DNA of 8,418 bases. It comes from CAYLSO01 sp964386525 (GTDB lineage Bacteria; Eisenbacteria; RBG-16-71-46; DASYSL01). The stretch spans positions 1 to 8,418 of the forward strand of contig CAYLSO010000212.1 in assembly GCA_964386525.1 (NCBI GenBank), written 5' to 3'. This document shows positions 1 through 4,702 of the stretch, one piece after another (position 1 is the stretch's first letter; each line of letters begins with the position of its first letter). The translations under genes and the position numbers were made by a program. The notes below the pieces were generated by a model. It had not been told where the DNA came from and searched no databases. It saw only the letters and a program-made list of their open reading frames with translations.

Positions 1-3000
1 ACAGCTGCGAGGCGGTGCTGTTGATCTTCTCGATGGCCTCGAGCAGCTGGGCCTTGGCCTGCATCAGGTCGTCGCGCTGGCTGGTGAGGAAGGTGTGGCG
101 CTCCTTCTTCTTCGTGAACTCCTCCAGCGCCAGCAGGTTCACCGGTCCCAGCTCGCGGTAGCGCCCGCGCAGGCTCTCGAGGCGCGCCTCGGCCGCCGCC
201 GGGTCCCAGGTCTCGCCCTCGGGCAAGGGCGGCAGCTCGAGCTTCTCGAGGTCCACCTCGTACTCGACCCGCAGGCGCTCGAGCGTCTTCTCCAGCTCGC
301 CGCGCACCGTCAACTTCTCCACCTCGAGGTGGTGCACCAGCTCGGCCAGCTCCATCTGCTCGCGGCGCAGCTCGCCGAGGGCGTAGTCCTCGGCCTCCAG
401 CCGCTCGCGGGCTTCGCGCGTGCGGGCCGCGGCGACCTCCGCGCGACGGCGCCGCGTCGCCTCGCGCTCGCGCTGCACCGCCAGGGTCTCCGCCAGACCC
501 TCGCGCTCGGTGAGCGCCTGGCCGCGCCGCTCCCCGGCCTGCTCGATCTCGCGGGCCCGGGCGCGCAGCCCCTCGCTCAGCTCGGCGTGCTCGGTCTCGA
601 CCCGCGCCAGGTCGGCGGTGGCCGCCGAGTGGCGGGCGTTCACCTCGAACCAGGCCTGCCGCGCCTGCTGTGCCCGCGCCAGCTGCTCCTCGCGCTGGCG
701 CTCGAGCGATTCCAGCTCGATCTCCAGCCCGGCCAGGCGCTCGCTGGCCGTCGAGGACTCGGCGCTCTGCTTGGCCAGCTCGGCCTCGAGCACCTGCACC
801 GCCTCGCCCGACGCCTGCTCCTGGGCCGCCAGCCCCGAAGTCTCGGCGGAGCGCGCTCCGTGCTCCTCGCGCACCGCCCCCAGCTCGCGCGCCAAGCCCT
901 GGAGCCGCGCCTCGACGGCGCGTAGCCCCTGCGCCAGCTGCCCGGCGCGCTCCTCGGCCGCGGCCAGACTCTTGGCCGTCTCGTCGCGCTGGCGCAGCAC
1001 CCTCAGCTTCTCCTCGCCGGTGGCGGCGAAGACGGCCTCCAGCCGCTCGCGCTCCCCCCGCAGCTCGCGCAGCTCGTGTTCGCGGCGCAAGAGCCCGCGG
1101 TCGGCGTCGGTCGGCCGCCCGCCGGCGGCCATGCCGCCCTCCCATACCACGCCGCCCCGGCTCACGAACGCCACGCCGGGGTAGGCCTTCGACAGCCGCT
1201 CCGCGTCGGCCGCGGCCTCCACCAGCACGGCGTCGCCGAGCACGACCTCGATGAGCCCGTCGTGGCTGTCCAGCGCGCGCACGCCCTCGCGCACCCAGCC
1301 CACCACACCGGCCTCGCCCGGATGCGGCGAGCGCAGCGACTGCGGCCCGCGCCCGCGCTCGAGCACGGCCACCGAGGCGCGGCCGGTGGGCCGCCCCCCG
1401 ACCAGCTCGAGGGCGCGCTCCGCGTCGGCCTCGGAGTCGACGACGGCCGCACCCAGCACCGGGCCGAGCAGGGCTTCCACCGCGTCGAGGTATCCGGGCT
1501 CGACGACCAGAAGGTCGGCGACCACGCCGCGCACGCCCAGCCGCGAGCCTTCGGCGAGCAGCGCCTTGACGCCCTCCTCGAGGCCTTCCATCTGCGACTT
1601 GATGTCCTCGAGGGCCTCGATGCGCACGCGCGCGCCGGTCAGCGCCTCGCGCCGGTCGGCTTCCTCCTGGCCCGCCGCCGCCAGCTGCTCCTCGGCCGCC
1701 GCCAGGGCCGCCTGCGTCTCGCCCACGCGAGCCACGACGGCCTGCGCCTCGGCGGCCAGCGCAGCCTCCTCGGACCGCGCCGCGGCCTCGTCCGCCTCGA
1801 GAGCCCGCAGACGCTCGGCCAGCGCGGCCAGATGCTCTTCGGCGGCCCGCCGGCGCTCGGCCAGAGCGGAGAGCCGCGCCCGCGCTCCCTCGCACTCGGC
1901 GCGCCGCCCGGCCTCGTCCTGCAGGAGGCCCAGGGTCAGCTGCTTGTTCTGCGTGGCCACCTCGCGGCGCGCCTTGATCGTGTCCTCCAGCTCGGCGACG
2001 ACGCGCTCCTGGCGCGCCGATTCGGCCGCCGCGTGGGCCACCTCCTCGGCCAGGGCCGCCAGCTGCGCGCGCAGCTCGTGCTCGCGCGCCGCCAGGTCGG
2101 CCAGGCGCGTCTCCAGCCGCGTGCGGTCCTCGCCCAGCTCGCCCAGCTGCCGCCCGAGCCCCTCGGCGCGCTCGCCCAGGACCGCCGCCTCGTGCTCGGC
2201 CCTGGCCCGCTCCGTCTCGGCGTCGGCCAGCGCCTGGCGCGCCTCGGAGAGCTCGCGCTCGAGGTCGAGCAGCGCCGTCTTCTGCGTGACCGCCTCGGCC
2301 TCGCGCCGCGCCAGCTCGGCGGCTGACGCTTCGCGGCGCACCGCCTCCTCCTGCTGCTGCTCGGCCAGATGGCGCTCGCGCGCGAAGCGCTCCTGGTGCT
2401 TCTCGCACGAGAGCCGCAGGTCAAGGTCGCGGATGCCGCTGCGCAGCCGCTCGGCGCGCCGGGTCCTGGCCACCTGGCGCGACAGCGAGCCCAGCTCGCG
2501 GTCGAGCTCGAAGATGATGTCCTGCACGCGCAACACGTCGGTCTCGGTGGCCTCGAGCTTGGAGAGGGCCTCGCGCTTGCGCTGCTTGTACTTGGTGATC
2601 CCCGAGGCCTCCTCGAAGAGGAAGCGGCGGTGGCCGGAGGCGTCGGAGAGCACGTGGTCCACCATGGCGCGCTCGATCACCGAGTACGCGTGGCTGCCCA
2701 TGCCGGTGCCGTAGAAGAGCTCGCGCACGTCGCGCAGCCGCACGGGCGTCTTGTTGAGGAAGTACTCGGAGGCGCCGGAGCGGTAGACGCGCCGGCCGAT
2801 CTGCACTTCGGAGTACTCGGTGGGCAGGGTGCCACGGGCGTTCGACAGCAGCAGCGACACCTCGGCCATGCCGACCGGCTTGCGCTTGACGCTGCCGCCG
2901 AAGATCACGTCCTCCATGGTCTCGCCGCGCAGCTGCTTGGCGCTCTGCTCGCCGAGGACCCAGCGGATGGCGTCGGTAAGGTTCGTCTTGCCGCAGCCGT

Positions 3001-3097
3001 TGGGCCCGACGATGCAGGTGATACCGGGGCCGAAGCGGATCTCGGTCCGGTCCAGGAAGGACTTGAAGCCGTGCACGTCCAGCTTTTGCAGGAACAC
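1..3097 (-). CDS. smc: Chromosome segregation protein Smc, C-terminus cut by window edge
   Basis: This is the core ATPase of the bacterial condensin (Smc-ScpAB), which organises and segregates the nucleoid. The frame is open from a GTG at 3097 to the left edge, giving 1032 residues; about 150 more, carrying the ABC signature and Walker B, are expected outside. Visible parts are an N-terminal head with FKSF at 11-14 and Walker A GPNGCGKT at 31-38, the R-loop region LRGETMEDVIFGGS at 56-69 with Arg57, and LFEEASGITKYK soon after residue 150. A long Ala/Glu/Arg-rich coiled coil follows, then a hinge at about 519-660 ending in VVWEGG, a second coil, and LGPVNLLALEEF at 983-994. The GTG start is preceded by GAGGAGG with a 6-base spacer, and the protein starts MFLQKLDVHGFKSF as the family does. 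The Q-loop Gln is replaced by Arg143. No frameshift was seen. Family assignment is certain. Confidence 0.97.
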   Translation of the reverse strand, partial: MFLQKLDVHGFKSFLDRTEIRFGPGITCIVGPNGCGKTNLTDAIRWVLGEQSAKQLRGETMEDVIFGGSVKRKPVGMAEVSLLLSNARGTLPTEYSEVQIGRRVYRSGASEYFLNKTPVRLRDVRELFYGTGMGSHAYSVIERAMVDHVLSDASGHRRFLFEEASGITKYKQRKREALSKLEATETDVLRVQDIIFELDRELGSLSRQVARTRRAERLRSGIRDLDLRLSCEKHQERFARERHLAEQQQEEAVRREASAAELARREAEAVTQKTALLDLERELSEARQALADAETERARAEHEAAVLGERAEGLGRQLGELGEDRTRLETRLADLAAREHELRAQLAALAEEVAHAAAESARQERVVAELEDTIKARREVATQNKQLTLGLLQDEAGRRAECEGARARLSALAERRRAAEEHLAALAERLRALEADEAAARSEEAALAAEAQAVVARVGETQAALAAAEEQLAAAGQEEADRREALTGARVRIEALEDIKSQMEGLEEGVKALLAEGSRLGVRGVVADLLVVEPGYLDAVEALLGPVLGAAVVDSEADAERALELVGGRPTGRASVAVLERGRGPQSLRSPHPGEAGVVGWVREGVRALDSHDGLIEVVLGDAVLVEAAADAERLSKAYPGVAFVSRGGVVWEGGMAAGGRPTDADRGLLRREHELRELRGERERLEAVFAATGEEKLRVLRQRDETAKSLAAAEERAGQLAQGLRAVEARLQGLARELGAVREEHGARSAETSGLAAQEQASGEAVQVLEAELAKQSAESSTASERLAGLEIELESLERQREEQLARAQQARQAWFEVNARHSAATADLARVETEHAELSEGLRARAREIEQAGERRGQALTEREGLAETLAVQREREATRRRRAEVAAARTREARERLEAEDYALGELRREQMELAELVHHLEVEKLTVRGELEKTLERLRVEYEVDLEKLELPPLPEGETWDPAAAEARLESLRGRYRELGPVNLLALEEFTKKKERHTFLTSQRDDLMQAKAQLLEAIEKINSTASQL

Positions 3098-3103
3098 CGA
3101 GTG

Positions 3104-3110
3104 CCTCCTC
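3104..3110 (-). promoter_or_regulatory. Shine-Dalgarno site of smc
   Basis: Minus-strand GAGGAGG lies six bases upstream of the GTG at 3095-3097. It decides that GTG is the start, because the protein from that codon begins exactly where Smc homologues begin. Confidence 0.85.
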
Positions 3111-3112
3111 GA

Positions 3113-3135
3113 CCGGGAAGCCCAGGGCTTCCCGG
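3113..3135. repeat. Perfect 11-bp inverted repeat beside the smc ribosome site
   Basis: The arms ccgggaagccc and gggcttcccgg are perfectly complementary around a single central base. As RNA this gives a 10-bp stem with a 3-base loop. It ends two bases upstream of the GAGGAGG of smc. It could be a leader-mRNA hairpin affecting ribosome access or mRNA stability, or a DNA palindrome bound by a dimeric regulator. No T-tract follows on either strand, so it does not look like an intrinsic terminator. The repeat itself is certain; its function is inference. Confidence 0.8.
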
Positions 3136-3189
3136 AGAGTTCCGTTTGCGTTCGCGGCGGTCCGGCCGCGGGCGCAATGGCGCGGCGCC

Positions 3190-3206
3190 CCGGGCGAAAC
3201 ACCCGG
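3190..3206 (-). repeat. Hairpin-forming repeat in the smc leader
   Basis: Read as minus-strand RNA, CCGGGUG and CGCCCGG pair over seven positions, including one G-U pair, around a UUU loop. It lies in the putative untranslated leader of smc. On the plus strand the pairing is interrupted by one mismatch, so the fold fits the minus-strand transcript better. Confidence 0.45.
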
Positions 3207-3311
3207 AGACACCTCTGCGACCACGGTGAAGGACGGGAGGCGGCTGTTCCTGGCACGGACGACGCCGGCCACCTCGAGGCGGGGGCACGGGGTCGGACCT
3301 CTGCCGGAGCG

Positions 3312-3330
3312 CCGGCGCCGAGGGCGCCGG
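3312..3330. repeat. Perfect 8-bp inverted repeat, 3-base loop
   Basis: The arms ccggcgcc and ggcgccgg flank gag. It lies within the putative leader of smc. There is no T-run after it on either strand, so a terminator role is not supported. In DNA this rich in GC some such repeats arise by chance. Confidence 0.5.
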
Positions 3331-3376
3331 GAACCGGCCTCGGAGGAGGAACCGCGCCACCCACCGTAAGTCGCGC

Positions 3377-3392
3377 GATTCGACCCCGAATC
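3377..3392. repeat. 6-bp inverted repeat at the predicted smc transcript start
   Basis: gattcg and cgaatc are separated by accc. If the promoter at 3399-3427 is right, the minus-strand transcript would begin at about base 3392, so this stem-loop would form the very 5' end of the smc mRNA. A 5'-terminal hairpin is a known way to protect mRNA from 5'-end-dependent decay. An operator half-site pair is an alternative. Confidence 0.4.
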
Positions 3393-3398
3393 TCAATA

Positions 3399-3427
3399 AA
3401 CCTAATCAGAGAGCGGCCCTAGGTCAA
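3399..3427 (-). promoter_or_regulatory. Candidate housekeeping sigma promoter for smc
   Basis: On the minus strand a TTGACC -35-like box (3422-3427) is followed after 17 bases by TAGGTT (3399-3404) as -10. The -35 matches five of six consensus positions, while the -10 matches only three. It sits in the local AT-richer island and would give a leader of roughly 295 bases before the GTG. It is the best candidate by eye only. Confidence 0.33.
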
Positions 3428-3505
3428 TCCAAAGTTGCGGGGTAGGGACTGGGCGAGGGCGCTGACGGCAGGTCTCTCCAGAGCGCCTGGGCTGACTCTG
3501 CCCAT

Positions 3506-3521
3506 CCCCCCGGGGGGGGGG
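3506..3521. repeat. Homopolymer tract C6G10
   Basis: Six C followed directly by ten G, the longest homopolymer run in the window. It lies outside any supported gene, between the smc promoter island and the phosphatase gene. Such tracts are prone to replication slippage and to sequencing or assembly length errors. Because the core is a CCCCCCGGGGGG palindrome it may also form structure. Its exact length should not be trusted. Confidence 0.85.
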
Positions 3522-3603
3522 CGGGCCCGCTCTTCCCTGGCGGGCCGCCCTTTCCGGCTTTCGCTCGTCGGGCGGGGTCTCTACCATCGCCAGAATGAAA
3601 TAG

Positions 3604-3783
3604 ATTCCCATACCTCCGACGCCGAGGCGGAGAAGCGGCCCCAGAGCCCTCCTGCGCCGGGCCCTCTCCCCCTTCTGGGTCGCGGTTCCCTTTGCGGTCT
3701 TCTTCGGCTTCCTGTTCCGCGCCGGCCGGCCCGGGCGCAGGAGCGACACCCTTCGCGAGGTCGCGAGCTACGTCGCCGCGGCC
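3604..3783 (+). other. In-frame coding extension upstream of the phosphatase ATG
   Basis: The frame of the phosphatase stays open upstream of its first ATG back to a TAG at 3601-3603, with no ATG, GTG or TTG. From 3646 to 3783, 43 of 46 codons end in G or C, as in the flanking genes. The translation has a basic stretch, then a hydrophobic segment (WVAVPFAVFFGFLF, about 3676-3717) suited to a first membrane helix. This suggests the true N-terminus lies here. CTG at 3652, ATT at 3604 and ATA at 3610 are the only unusual start options, and none has a clear ribosome site. An ATG at 3595 is in the same frame but is followed after one codon by the TAG. A sequencing error or a genuine mutation could explain this. 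Confidence 0.55.
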
Positions 3784-4674
3784 ATGCTGGGCGCGGTGCT
3801 GGCGGGGGTGATCGTGAACTGGCTCGTCCTGCCGGGGTTTCTCGGCAGCGCCCACAGCATCGTGGCGTTCTTCATGTTCTCCGTGCTGTTCTGCGCCCTG
3901 TTCACCGGCATCGCCTTCGCTTTTCGCTTCCACGGAGCCTTCATCGCGCGAGTGCGCTCCGAGGAGCAGTACATGACGCGCCTCGAGCACGACATCCGCA
4001 CGGCGCTGGCCATCCAGCAGGCGCTCATGCCGACGAGCCGCCGGCTGCCGCCGCTGTTCGACGTGGCGGGGGCGGCGCTGCCTAGCCGTTCCATCAGCGG
4101 AGACTTCCTCGACTACTTCGAGTCGCCCGGCGGAAGGCTCGCCTTCGTCCTCGGGGATGTCTCGGGGAAGGGACCCGCCTCTGCCCTGCTGGCAGCGGCC
4201 ATCCAAGGGATGTTCACGTCGGTGGCCGAATCGGAGGAGCATCCCGCCGACGCCATCCGGCGGGTCAACCGGGCCCTCGTGCGACGGGCCGGGCACTCCA
4301 AGTTCGCCACGGTCTTCCATGGGCTCCTGACGCCCGACGGCAACCTCTACGCCTGCAACGCCGGGCATGATCCGCCGTTGCTGCTGCGTGGCGGCGGCCG
4401 CTCGGAGTGGCTCCAGGGCGGCGGGTTGCTGCTGGGCATCTTCGAGGAGGCGGTCTACGAGGACGTGTCGGTGCGACTCTCGCCCGGGGACGCGCTGGTG
4501 CTGTTCAGCGACGGCGTGACGGAGGCCGCCGGCCCGGATGGGGAGATGTTCGGCGAGGAGCGCGTCCTCGCCTGTCTGGAGGGCACCGGCGGCCGGCCGG
4601 CAGCCCCGCTGGGAACTGGTTGTCGCCGGGTCCTCCCTCTACAATCGGGTAGTGCGCGAGAGTCCTACCCCTGA
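3784..4674 (+). CDS. Membrane-anchored SpoIIE/RsbU-type PP2C serine phosphatase, atypical ends
   Basis: The likely role is metal-dependent dephosphorylation of a phosphoserine regulator, such as an anti-sigma-factor antagonist, in partner-switching signalling. Numbering from the ATG at 3784 (296 residues), two hydrophobic segments lie at about 1-20 and 25-47, then a linker with AIQQALMP at 76-83 typical of RsbU-like proteins. Catalytic-domain motifs follow: ISGDFLDYF at 104-112, GDVSGKGPASAL at 124-135, NAGHDPPLLL at 192-201, GDALVLFSDGVTEA at 235-248 and FGEER at 256-260. The family normally continues with a helix and a DD(I/M)T strand carrying a metal-binding Asp; here it ends in an unrelated low-complexity tail, so activity may be impaired. 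The ATG has no evident ribosome site and coding signal continues upstream, so the start is uncertain. A propeller gene follows 28 bases later, possibly co-transcribed. The family is clear; the substrate is unknown. Confidence 0.85.
   Translation: MLGAVLAGVIVNWLVLPGFLGSAHSIVAFFMFSVLFCALFTGIAFAFRFHGAFIARVRSEEQYMTRLEHDIRTALAIQQALMPTSRRLPPLFDVAGAALPSRSISGDFLDYFESPGGRLAFVLGDVSGKGPASALLAAAIQGMFTSVAESEEHPADAIRRVNRALVRRAGHSKFATVFHGLLTPDGNLYACNAGHDPPLLLRGGGRSEWLQGGGLLLGIFEEAVYEDVSVRLSPGDALVLFSDGVTEAAGPDGEMFGEERVLACLEGTGGRPAAPLGTGCRRVLPLQSGSARESYP
4620..4645 (+). promoter_or_regulatory. Weak candidate promoter for the propeller gene
   Basis: TACAAT at 4640-4645 matches five of six -10 positions. TTGTCG at 4620-4625 matches four of six -35 positions, but the 14-base spacer is too short for a standard promoter. 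It lies inside the aberrant tail of the phosphatase gene. Only the -10 box is attractive. Confidence 0.2.
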
Positions 4675-4690
4675 TCGCGAATCCCTCCAC

Positions 4691-4697
4691 GGGAGGT
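4691..4697 (+). promoter_or_regulatory. Shine-Dalgarno site of the propeller gene
   Basis: GGGAGGT stands five bases before the ATG at 4703. It fixes that ATG as the start over the upstream in-frame GC-rich extension and over the ATG ten codons into the protein, neither of which has such a site. Confidence 0.75.
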
Positions 4698-4702
4698 CCA
4701 GT

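Larger units (their letters stand above)
3098..3600. other. Intergenic region between divergent smc and phosphatase genes
   Basis: No convincing gene was seen here on either strand; the open frames are Arg/Pro-rich GC artefacts. The stretch holds the smc ribosome site and leader, inverted repeats at 3113-3135, 3190-3206, 3312-3330 and 3377-3392, a candidate smc promoter near 3399-3427, and a C6G10 tract at 3506-3521. Bases 3370-3440 include a short AT-richer island unlike the surroundings, which is where a promoter would be expected. Confidence 0.6.

Noticed and set aside
1076..2714. Long plus-strand open frames opposite smc
   Set aside because: They are Arg/Ser- or Leu/Gly-rich, have no recognisable motifs, and mirror the smc coding frame. 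High GC suppresses stop codons in all frames.
3377..3427. tRNA-like TTCGA-containing segment near 3380
   Set aside because: Only one short stem is present. No acceptor, D or anticodon stems could be assembled on either strand.
3402..3749. Minus-strand frame with a hydrophobic patch (GVGGMGIYFILAMVE)
   Set aside because: It overlaps the coding signal of the phosphatase N-terminus, is otherwise basic and Pro-rich, and has no ribosome site seen. The patch is probably the antisense of AT-richer DNA, though a small membrane protein cannot be wholly excluded.
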